DNA of 64,000 bases, taken from Microbacterium terregens (lineage in GTDB: Bacteria; Pseudomonadota; Alphaproteobacteria; Sphingomonadales; Sphingomonadaceae). The stretch is from positions 312,083 through 376,082 of the forward strand of contig NZ_BSEX01000006.1 in the NCBI RefSeq assembly GCF_027922045.1, in the 5' to 3' direction. Both the position numbers and the translations under genes were made by a program. This document shows positions 15,742 to 23,345 of the stretch, one piece after another. The notes beneath the pieces are model-generated. The model was not told where the DNA came from and made no database searches. It saw nothing but the letters and a program-made list of their open reading frames with translations. The number at the start of each line of letters is the position of its first letter. Position 1 is the stretch's first letter.

Positions 15742-16272
15742 TCAGCGAGACCACATGTCGACCGGCGGCGGACCACTGCGCAGCTTGTACTGGATGCCCG
15801 GCTCGCCGAGCACCACGATCGCCATCCACGAGAAGCCGCAGCCCAGCGCGACCGGATCCAGCCACCGCTTCGCCATGACGACGCGGGCATAGGTGGCCGG
15901 ATCCGCCGGGTTCCAGCCCCACAGGTTCAGCGCCTCGGTCCCGCACCGGATCATAAGCGCGAGGGCCGCCAGAAACGTGACCGCACGGTAGAGCGTCACC
16001 GGGTGAAGCGGATGGTCGTAGACCCGCTGCGCCCAGATCCTCTGCGCCTGCCGCGCGGAAAGCATGAAGCCCAGGAACATGCCGGCCGTCATCAGGAACA
16101 GGTTCCAGGCGAACAGGGTCGGATCGCCGTTGAACGACGGCGGCGCCTGTGATCGCGGCGCGTTGACGATCATCTGCGCGGCCAAGCTGTTGCCCGCGGA
16201 GCCCCATTCGGCGCTGACGGGCACGAGCAGGCCCACCAGTACCGCGGCGACCCGAGGCCACGATATTGCCAT
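15742..16272 (-). CDS. Phage-associated membrane protein of unknown function
   Basis: A 176-residue protein with about four hydrophobic segments (ISWPRVAAVLVGLLVPV, LFAWNLFLMTAGMFLGFML, LYRAVTFLAALALMI, and ALGCGFSWMAIVVLG). It overlaps the 3' part of the upstream tail gene in another frame. I do not recognise the family. The run of membrane proteins next to an endolysin fragment suggests a role in lysis or entry exclusion. Confidence 0.55.
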   Translation of the reverse strand: MAISWPRVAAVLVGLLVPVSAEWGSAGNSLAAQMIVNAPRSQAPPSFNGDPTLFAWNLFLMTAGMFLGFMLSARQAQRIWAQRVYDHPLHPVTLYRAVTFLAALALMIRCGTEALNLWGWNPADPATYARVVMAKRWLDPVALGCGFSWMAIVVLGEPGIQYKLRSGPPPVDMWSR

Positions 16273-17095
16273 TCAGGTCGACGTCCCACCAGGCGCGCGC
16301 GCCGACGTTGTTGATGAAGGTGCGCCGATCGACGACGTGCAGGTTGCCGTTCTTGAGCGGCGTGACGCTCTGCTCGCCCTGGACGCGGTTGCTGTTGGGA
16401 ATGCCCGCCTGCCCCTGGGCGATGGTCCAGAAGCGGATCCACTCGCCGTCCGCCACGCCCCGCTTGAGCAGCCAGATCCGGTAGGAGGTGCCGACCACGC
16501 CCCAGCCCGGCGCGATGTACGTCTGGTCCGGCAGCGTGACGATCGCCTGCGGGCCCATATAGGCGCGGATGCAGTCGGGCGGGATGACGCCCTGCACCTC
16601 GCGCGCGCCGGCGTCGGTGCCGCCGACTGCGAACGGCACGCCACCGATGCCCTTGGTGAAGTTCCCGGCGGTGTCATACCCCAGCTCGAAGAGCTTGAGG
16701 TTCGGCACGTCGCCGCGCGCGTCACGCGAGAACAGGATGACGCCGCCGTCGTGGGGCCGGTACCCCGCGCACGGGTTCACCAGCTTGTTGGGGTAGTCGT
16801 CGCCGACCTCGCCGCCATAGGGCAGCTTGTCCCGCATGGTCGTGAGATTGTAGCGCCCGGCGATCGTGCTGACCGGCACACCGTCGACGGTTTCGACGGT
16901 CGCCAGGCGCAGGCCTTCCGCCGATGCGGAGGTGACTGTCTCCAGCGCAATGACGGGCGCACCGGGGGTGTCCGGCGCCAGACGCACCTGCTGGCGCATC
17001 GTCTTGCCGGTCATGTCCACACCTGCCAGCTGGATTGTGAACGTGCGCACGTTGTTGCGCCGGAACGCCATGTTCCAGCGAGCGTCGGTCGCCAT
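16250..17095 (-). pseudogene. Phage tail/receptor-binding protein, apparently chimeric
   Basis: The first 100 residues (FRRNNVRTFTIQLAGVDMTG and TMRDKLPYGGEVGDD) resemble an N-terminal baseplate or tail-tip domain. From about residue 107 the character changes abruptly to a long tail-fibre-like segment (HDGGVILFSRDARGD, GVVGTSYRIWLLKRG, VGARAWWDVDLNGNI). The join suggests an in-frame deletion between two neighbouring tail genes. At the 3' end there is no stop where the membrane gene begins; the frame simply runs on through it, so the natural end has been lost. It is part of a decayed prophage. Confidence 0.5.
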
Positions 17096-17135
17096 GGGCG
17101 ATTTCCCCTATTTGGAAGTGGTGGAGGTGCGCGCC

Positions 17136-17460
17136 TCAGGTCTGGTTCGGCATCTCGGGCGTGTTCATCTTAATGTTGTGCGAGAGGACGCCATTCGAGA
17201 CGTAGGTGTGCGCGTCGGTCACGGTCATCTTGACGATGCTGTGCGTTCCGGGGACTTGCGCGCCGATCTCCCGCATCGGTCGCCAGCTGCCGGTGTAGAC
17301 GAGGTGGCCACCGATCGCGCGGAGCATGCGACCACCAATCTCCGCCTCCCACACATCGCTGCTGTCGGCGATCACCAGCGCCTCGACTGGGAATATGCCC
17401 CACCCGCCAGCCACATCGTTCAGCCGCAGCTCGTGGCGGGTGGCCGAACTGTGTTGGGCG
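17136..17460 (-). pseudogene. Phage protein C-terminal fragment with Hint/intein-like end
   Basis: The 3' part of a gene whose upstream end is missing. The readable protein contains GWGIFPVEALVIADSSDVWE, MLRAIGGHLVYTGSWRP, and a closing block DAHTYVSNGVLSHN. The last block matches the C-terminal motif of Hint (hedgehog/intein) domains, which end in His-Asn. Such domains occur at the end of some phage tail and toxin proteins, where they can self-cleave. The residue after HN is Ile, not Cys, Ser or Thr, so splicing is unlikely but cleavage is possible. Upstream of about 17455 the frame is unrelated. Confidence 0.5.
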
Positions 17461-17676
17461 CGCCTATCGCGTGCACAGTGAGGATGACATCCACGCGGCT
17501 GCAGATGCGGCGGTGAGGTAGATCTGATGCAGGTTGAACAGGTGTGCCGGCGCTTACCCGGCCGGGCAGGGCGAGTAGGCGTCAGCGCCTCAAGCTTGCT
17601 ACCGTTGACGAACTCTGCTCCAACGCCTCCGCCTACAGTGATTTCCAGTTTTCCATCCAAAAGGGGATGAAACCCG

Positions 17677-17949
17677 ATGAAGAAGATTTTCGCACTCGCC
17701 ACCGCGGCAGCTGCCCTGGCTTCTCTCTCCGCCTGCAACTCCGACCCGCGCGAGCAGGCTGCGGACAATATCGAAGCGAATGCAGAGGCATACGCCGATA
17801 ACCTTGAGGAAGCCGCTGACAACGCGACCACGGAAGCCGGCGAGGACAGCCTCGAGAACAGCGCCGATGCAGTTCGCGCGACCGGTCAGAACCAGGCCGA
17901 CGATATGCGGACGAACGATCCGGACACCAATCTGTCGAATGGCATCTAG
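17677..17949 (+). CDS. Small lipoprotein
   Basis: A 90-residue protein with a lipoprotein signal (LATAAAALASLSAC; lipobox LSAC at residues 16-19). The rest is acidic and alanine-rich with repeated heptads (NIEANAEAYADNLEEAADNA), likely one long helix. It resembles entericidin-like or coiled-coil outer-membrane lipoproteins of sphingomonads but was not assigned to a family. AAAGGGG precedes the start. A strong terminator follows at 18000, so it is a single-gene unit lying between prophage fragments. Confidence 0.7.
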   Translation: MKKIFALATAAAALASLSACNSDPREQAADNIEANAEAYADNLEEAADNATTEAGEDSLENSADAVRATGQNQADDMRTNDPDTNLSNGI

Positions 17950-17999
17950 TACCGACAGAGCTTTTGGGGCAGGTTGAGCTGCTCCCAAGCGCATGATTG

Positions 18000-18038
18000 A
18001 AGGGGCGTTCGAGCTGACTCGAGCGCCCCTTCTTTGTT
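18000..18038 (+). terminator. Rho-independent terminator after the lipoprotein gene
   Basis: AAGGGGCGTTCGAG pairs with CTCGAGCGCCCCTT around a four-base loop, followed by the T-rich CTTTGTT. Confidence 0.85.
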
Positions 18039-18224
18039 CAGCGGTCCAAATGCCGCCCCCAAACCGAGCGCGCCGCGCTGGATCTCGTCACCTCGCCCGG
18101 CTTTCATGTGCCGCCTGTTCCGGAAGGGACTGGCTTCCGGGGGGTGTGGTTGTGGGTTGCGTGTGAAGGGACCGAACGATCGCCCATACTGCCATGATCG
18201 CCGCCGCGATGATCAGGACGCAGA

Positions 18225-19265
18225 TCAACTTCGCGAGTAAGCTCGGTTTTTGGCGCACGCGTTGACCTCTTGCTGTGGCGCAGCAGGCGGCGCCGAGTTG
18301 TTAACGGCGAAGGGGCAACATGGTGCCATGCCGGCAGAATAAGCGAAATGGTTTCTTAGGGGGTGGGGAGAGTGGCTCGGTCCGGGTTGAGCACCGGCAG
18401 GCAGGACCCAATTCCGGTCAGCGGCCGCGTCGATCACCAAGGTAACCTGACGGATTATCGGCAACCCGATGTTTGCCAGATCGCCGAGGAAGGCAACGTC
18501 GGGGTTTTCGAGCGTGACTGGGCCGATCTTGATTGTACCTTTGACACGCCCACCGTAGACCTCACCTTCGGTGTTGATCGACTTGAACCTGCCGATGACC
18601 TTCGCTTGTTCGAACAATGGAATCTTGTTCATCATCGATATGGGCAGACTCAGCGCGGCGTTGTAGCCGGTGTCGAAGTGAGCTGGCAGAGTCGAACCAT
18701 CAGGCAGTACGATATGCGTGCTGGGTATCCCCTCCACGTACTCAGTAGCCGCTCCAGCTGGTAGGCGAGACGTGTTTCGTGGGGTTAGCAGCGCTCGATC
18801 GTTTGAGAGGTCCAAGTACAAGAGACTGTCAGTGAACATTTCCGAAGAGACGATACCCATGGCATCGTTCCGGTCGTAATCGAAAACTGCGGCGTCGATC
18901 CTGCCAACCTTCAGGCCACCGAGCTTGACATCAGGGATGGTGACTTCGGTCAGAAGTTGTTCGTTGCCGGTGGTTCCATCGACCGCTCGAACCTGGCCGA
19001 TCTCCTTTAGCTGAAGACGCTTTGCCAGCGACCGCTCGATCGTCGCACCGTCGGAGCCGGTGTCGAACACCATCGGCACCAGATCGCCATCACCCACGCG
19101 CATCATCACAAGCACACGGTTCACGGACTGGTAGAGCTCGATCTCACGCGCAGCCGCTGAGGTCGCCCTTTCAGGATCGTCGGTTGCCCACGCCCCAGCC
19201 GATGCCGACATAAACGAGAGCACCGACAACAGAGCCGCTCTGGCGGTAATAGAGAATCGAGACAT
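18225..19265 (-). CDS. Retropepsin-like aspartyl protease, exported
   Basis: This 346-residue protein has a signal peptide (cleavage near residue 27) and two pepsin-like Asp motifs, MVFDTGSDGATI and AHFDTGYNAAL. It therefore looks like a two-lobed bacterial aspartyl protease of the retropepsin-like group. It would act in the periplasm. From about residue 295 the sequence turns into a Pro/Ser-rich tail with no pattern, which may mean a frameshift near the 3' end. It is isolated, with prophage debris on both sides. Confidence 0.75.
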   Translation of the reverse strand: MSRFSITARAALLSVLSFMSASAGAWATDDPERATSAAAREIELYQSVNRVLVMMRVGDGDLVPMVFDTGSDGATIERSLAKRLQLKEIGQVRAVDGTTGNEQLLTEVTIPDVKLGGLKVGRIDAAVFDYDRNDAMGIVSSEMFTDSLLYLDLSNDRALLTPRNTSRLPAGAATEYVEGIPSTHIVLPDGSTLPAHFDTGYNAALSLPISMMNKIPLFEQAKVIGRFKSINTEGEVYGGRVKGTIKIGPVTLENPDVAFLGDLANIGLPIIRQVTLVIDAAADRNWVLPAGAQPGPSHSPHPLRNHFAYSAGMAPCCPFAVNNSAPPAAPQQEVNACAKNRAYSRS

Positions 19266-19384
19266 GGCACGTCCTTCGACAGTCCGGCCTCAGGAGGAGA
19301 AGAGGCCTGCAACGATATGACTACACATGTAGTCAATGACGGATATGATTCCTCGATCAGAAGAAGAGTGGAAGCGGTTGCATC

Positions 19385-19990
19385 GCTGCTTCCGTGGCGC
19401 ATCAAGTTCGATCCGGCGCGCACGCTGATCTACCAGCCGACGATCGACAACGCGGAGAAGTTCAGTCGCGACGATCTGGATCCGGTGCTGCAGTGGCCTG
19501 TCGTCCGTTCGGTTGCGACCTTCTGGGCGTGCCCTATGAGGCGCTGACCGGCGACCTGTCCAACGTCAACTTTTCGTCCGGCCGTATGGGCTGGCTCGAA
19601 TACCAGCGTTCCCTGGCCGCATGGCAGTGGACGATGTTCATTCCGCAGTTCTGCGGTGCCGTGGTGGCCTGGCTGATCGACGCGTTCGCGATGATCGGCG
19701 AGGACGTCGAGGGCGTCACCGTCCGGTGGACGCCACCTGGTCGCGAGATGATCAACCCCGCCGAAGAGGTGAAGGCGACCCGAGACGCCACCTTCACCTC
19801 CGGCAAGGACCTGCTGCCGTCCGCCTCGATTGAGCTCGGCAACCCGGAGATCCCGAGCTACTCGGTCAATTTCGGCGCGCTCGCCAACCAGCTGCGTGTT
19901 TCCATGGCGCGGTCGGGGATGCTGCCCGACTGGACGAATACACGATCACGCATGTGGAATCCGGAAGGCTGTATGGCCGCTATCTGCGGT
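19385..19990 (+). pseudogene. Prophage remnant: terminase fragment joined to portal fragment
   Basis: The left part (19385-19525) reads LIYQPTIDNAEKFSRDDLDP and VLQWPVVRSVATF, which fits a GpA-type terminase large subunit. The right part, in another frame from about 19520, reads LLGVPYEALTGDLSNVNFSS, then MGWLEYQRSLAAWQWTMFIP and VRWTPPGREMINPAEEVKA, which fits the lambda-type portal protein. The terminase C terminus and portal N terminus are missing, so a deletion joined two neighbouring head genes. The portal similarity stops near 19960. Confidence 0.75.
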
Positions 19991-20008
19991 CGAGCTTCAC
20001 CGTCGCCG

Positions 20009-20323
20009 CTACTCGTGCGCCATGAGCCCGCACCAGAAATCGCTCAGTACCAGCCCGTCCGGCGCACCCAGCCGGACCTTCCAGCCGCCAAGATCGTGAT
20101 CGGGAAACTGCTCCGCTGCCCATTCGAGGGATCTCGCCTCAGCTCGGTGGAGCTCGGTCGCCGCCAATTTCTCGTTTCCGGCGAGCGTATCGACATCATG
20201 GTCCAAGTCGAGACGAACGGCCTCGGGCGTCATCTGGATGCTCCCATGCCGCCCGGGCGTCCTGTCGGCCGCATAGCTCAACCAGAAGTCGAAGAAGAGT
20301 GCGGCCGGCTCCGGCATAGACAT
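20009..20323 (-). CDS. Hypothetical protein (doubtful)
   Basis: A 104-residue frame with a plausible soluble composition (EWAAEQFPDHDLGGWKVRLG, APDGLVLSDFWCG) on the strand opposite the portal remnant. No family and no clear ribosome site were found. An internal ATG at about codon 32 is possible. It may be a real small cargo gene or chance. Confidence 0.3.
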   Translation of the reverse strand: MSMPEPAALFFDFWLSYAADRTPGRHGSIQMTPEAVRLDLDHDVDTLAGNEKLAATELHRAEARSLEWAAEQFPDHDLGGWKVRLGAPDGLVLSDFWCGLMAHE

Positions 20324-20609
20324 CTACCATAACGAGGCCGCGCGCGACACGAAAGGACGGCATATCACGCCGCCTGTCTGGTGATGATGGACAATGCCAA
20401 CGAGGAAGCGGTCACCGACACCGCCACGGAGCAGCCCGCTGGCCTTTTTCGAACCCTGCTTGGAGGCCGAACCTAGCGTTGAGGAGGTCGCTTCCGTAGA
20501 AGTCAAGCGAAGCGGGAGTCCAGCTAGGATTCGGAAGGCAGCATCGACGGCATTCTCCCGGCATCTCATCGGAGGGCGCCGCGCGCCTTCGCCGGAAGGA
20601 ACGGAAGAC

Positions 20610-22448
20610 GTGGATATCGAACGGCTGCAAATCGAGGGGGGGTTTCTCGACGGGTTCGACGTTAAATTTGCCGATGGCCTCAATGTGCTGATCGGCGCCC
20701 GCGGAACAGGCAAGACCTCGGTCATCGAATTGATCCGGTTCGCCCTGGCGGCGCGCAATCACACCTCGGAGGCTGGCGAACGATCGGCGGAGCATGCTGA
20801 AGCGGTCCTCGCAGACGGCTCGGTTACGATCGAGATGAGTGACGTGATCGACACGGTTACAGTCACGCGCGCGACCGGAGAGGATCAGCCGCAAGCTAGC
20901 GGCGACTACGAGAAGCCGCTCGTTTTCTCGCAGACCGAGATCGAGAACCTCGGGCTCAGTGAAGGTGGCAGGCTGCGCTTGCTCGACGGGTTTGTCAGCG
21001 GCGGGGCGAAGCTTGCATCGGAGGAGGCATCTGCGGTCGCGGGCATTCGCTCCGTCTTCAAGGAGATTGCGGCCGCCGAATCCGATCGCGCCAATCTCGC
21101 TAGCGGGCTCGACACGCTCAGCGCGCTCAATGAGCAGATCAAGGCGCTGAAAGCACAGGCGGTCAAGCATCAGGCATCGTCCGCCGATTTGGCAGGGAAG
21201 CAGAAGCAGCTTGCCGCGGTCACCGAATCCATTTCAGCTTCGGCTGTTCGCGAGGGCGTGCTCGAACGGTTCGCGGGGTCGGCGCAAGAATGGGCGGACG
21301 CGCTCATGGAACGCGTCGAAGACGATTTCGGGGTCGAGGATTGGGACCCGCTCGATGGCGACGATCCGCTCGTCGAGGCTCGGCCAGCTTATGCGAAGCT
21401 CGTTGCCGAAGCCAAGGCTCTCGCCCAACGCTTCGATGCGCTGGCCGGCAAGGCAACGAGCGATCGCGAGACGTTGATGCAAGCGCGGATCGCGCGCGAG
21501 AACCAGGCGCGCAGTGTCCGGGCGGAGATTGAACAGTCGGTCGCAGGCGCCGGCACCGTGTCCCGTCAACTGACGCAGGCTCAGACAGAGGTCGCTCAGC
21601 TGATGTCGCGCCGTAAGATTGTCGAAGAACGCGACCACCGCTTGACGCTATTGCGTACCCGTCGGGACGAGCGGATCAAGACGCTCGACACGGTGCGCTC
21701 GGAGCGCTTCGCTCGCCGCCAGGCGGTCGCCAAATCGCTGAGCAAGGCACTCTCGCCCCAGATCCGAGTGACGGTCGAGCGCTACGGTCAATATGCCGAA
21801 TACAGCAAGGCGCTAACCGAAGCGCTGCGGGGCAGCGGGATGCGCTATACCGACCTTGTCACTGCCCTCACGCAAAGCGTCAGTCCGCAGGAGCTGGTCC
21901 GTTTCATCGATTCGAACGATTTCGTCAGCCTCGCCGACATTGCATCGATTCCGAAGGATCGCGCTGCCCGGCTGCTCGGCCATCTGCGCGAGAACGGCGC
22001 TGCCGATGTCGTCGTGGCCAGTATCGAGGACAATGTCCGTATGTCGCTGCTCGACGGCGTGGACTATAAGGATGTCGAGAATCTTTCAGCTGGCCAGCGA
22101 TGCACCGTCATCCTGTCGATCGTGCTGCAGCATACATCGCGGACGCTGATTATCGACCAGCCCGAGGACCATCTCGACAACGCCTATATCGCAACGACGG
22201 TGATCAAGGCGATTCGCAATCGCAAGGCACACGGCCAGCTCATCATCTCCACTCACAACGCCAATATTCCGGTGCTGGGAAGCGCCGACCTGGTGGTCGA
22301 GATGACATCGGATGGGCGCAACGGGTACGTCCAGGTCTGCGAGCAGCTGACAAATCCCAAGGCGGTTGACGCGATCACCAACGTCATGGAGGGCGGGCGC
22401 GAGGCCTTTGCCAACCGCGCTGCCTTCTATGACGAGCATGAGCTTTGA
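20610..22448 (+). CDS. SMC/ABC-like ATPase, first gene of a putative three-gene signalling system
   Basis: A 612-residue ATPase of the SMC/Rad50/OLD type. Walker A is GARGTGKT (29-36). A long helical middle with heptad-like patterns (about 170-400) is followed by an ABC signature NLSAGQR (492), Walker B LIIDQPED (513-520) with the D-loop HLDNAYI, and the H-loop STHN (about 547). No nuclease domain follows, unlike OLD or PARIS AriB partners. I place the start at the GTG at 20610, preceded by GGAAGGAACGGAAG, because the 72 codons upstream look unrelated. The stop touches the ATG of the kinase gene. Such ATPases often sense DNA ends or foreign DNA; here it probably supplies the input to the kinase and response regulator that follow. 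Confidence 0.85.
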   Translation: MDIERLQIEGGFLDGFDVKFADGLNVLIGARGTGKTSVIELIRFALAARNHTSEAGERSAEHAEAVLADGSVTIEMSDVIDTVTVTRATGEDQPQASGDYEKPLVFSQTEIENLGLSEGGRLRLLDGFVSGGAKLASEEASAVAGIRSVFKEIAAAESDRANLASGLDTLSALNEQIKALKAQAVKHQASSADLAGKQKQLAAVTESISASAVREGVLERFAGSAQEWADALMERVEDDFGVEDWDPLDGDDPLVEARPAYAKLVAEAKALAQRFDALAGKATSDRETLMQARIARENQARSVRAEIEQSVAGAGTVSRQLTQAQTEVAQLMSRRKIVEERDHRLTLLRTRRDERIKTLDTVRSERFARRQAVAKSLSKALSPQIRVTVERYGQYAEYSKALTEALRGSGMRYTDLVTALTQSVSPQELVRFIDSNDFVSLADIASIPKDRAARLLGHLRENGAADVVVASIEDNVRMSLLDGVDYKDVENLSAGQRCTVILSIVLQHTSRTLIIDQPEDHLDNAYIATTVIKAIRNRKAHGQLIISTHNANIPVLGSADLVVEMTSDGRNGYVQVCEQLTNPKAVDAITNVMEGGREAFANRAAFYDEHEL

Positions 22449-23345
22449 ATGTCGCGTGAGGAAGCGCTCGCCGCGCTGACATCGCGAGAGGCCGACGAGC
22501 GCCTGAAGGCGGCGCGCTTCTTCGCGATGAATGCGGTCGGCGGGGACCGCCGCAAGCTTCGAGCAGCGCTCAACAAGGAGACCGTGCCTTGGATCAAGCG
22601 CGCGCTTGAGCGGTCGCTGAGCCGCGCGGGACCGATCTCTGACGCGGTGTCGCGCCTGGGGGTCTATGCAGATCCGCCGGTCCGCGTGCTTGCCGAGCTT
22701 CGGGCCGCGGCAATCGACGAAGTGGCGAGCACGATCATCCATGAACTCGCGACGCTAGTTGGGCGCCTGCGCATCCGCGCGCCGATTGAGGTCAATGACT
22801 ATCCCGGGAGTGACACCAGAACCCTCGTTGATTCGCTCGCGAGCCTGCTAGCCGGCATCCGCAATCTCAAGACCGCCGTCGCGCAGCCCGATTATGCCGA
22901 GACCGACCTGGCGACGGAATGCCGCGAGACGTGTGCGATCTTCGCGGAGGCGGCGGACGCCTTTCGGTTTGCAGGACCCTCGCCTTTCCTTGCTGAGATC
23001 GACCCTGGACTGTTCAAGCTCGCTTTAACGAACGTGGTGCGCAACGCGGTGGAAGCGCTCGGCGCAGCGGCCGATGGCGAGGCGGTGATAACCCTCAACT
23101 GGGGTCGAGCCGGGCACGAGGTGTGGGTTGCGGTGATCGACAATGGCCCGGGCTTCGATCGCGACCCGTCATCGCTGGTCGATTTCGGCAAGAGCACCAA
23201 GGAAGAGCATATCGGTTTCGGTCTCGCGACTGCAAAGCAGGCGATGCAGGCCATGGAAGGTGACGTCTATCCGTCGAACGCCGCCGAGGGCGGCGCTCGC
23301 GTTGAACTAAGGTGGTTTGGCACCCATGAGAATCCTGTTCGTTGA
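22449..23345 (+). CDS. Soluble histidine kinase with HEAT-like N terminus
   Basis: A 298-residue kinase without membrane segments. Residues 1-60 look like a HEAT-type helical pair (EADERLKAARFFAMNAVGGD, then TVPWIKRALERSLSR). The H-box IIHELATLVGRLR has His98. The GHKL ATPase follows with the N-box NVVRNAVEAL (195-204), the G1 box DNGPGF (231-236), and the G2 box GFGLATAKQAM (256 on). It starts on the base after the ATPase stop and its last 20 bases overlap the response-regulator gene, so all three are coupled. Adapter-like HEAT regions suggest it is activated by protein contact, probably with the ATPase. Confidence 0.85.
   Translation: MSREEALAALTSREADERLKAARFFAMNAVGGDRRKLRAALNKETVPWIKRALERSLSRAGPISDAVSRLGVYADPPVRVLAELRAAAIDEVASTIIHELATLVGRLRIRAPIEVNDYPGSDTRTLVDSLASLLAGIRNLKTAVAQPDYAETDLATECRETCAIFAEAADAFRFAGPSPFLAEIDPGLFKLALTNVVRNAVEALGAAADGEAVITLNWGRAGHEVWVAVIDNGPGFDRDPSSLVDFGKSTKEEHIGFGLATAKQAMQAMEGDVYPSNAAEGGARVELRWFGTHENPVR

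Noticed and set aside
15215..17095. One continuous 626-codon protein on the minus strand.
   Set aside because: Its middle third is an out-of-frame reading of the 176-residue membrane protein. It looks like two genes and a shadow rather than one product.
20394..20609. 72-codon N-terminal extension of the SMC-like ATPase.
   Set aside because: It is Pro/Arg/Ser-rich with no ATPase character, while the GTG at 20610 has a ribosome site and gives the usual short strand before Walker A.
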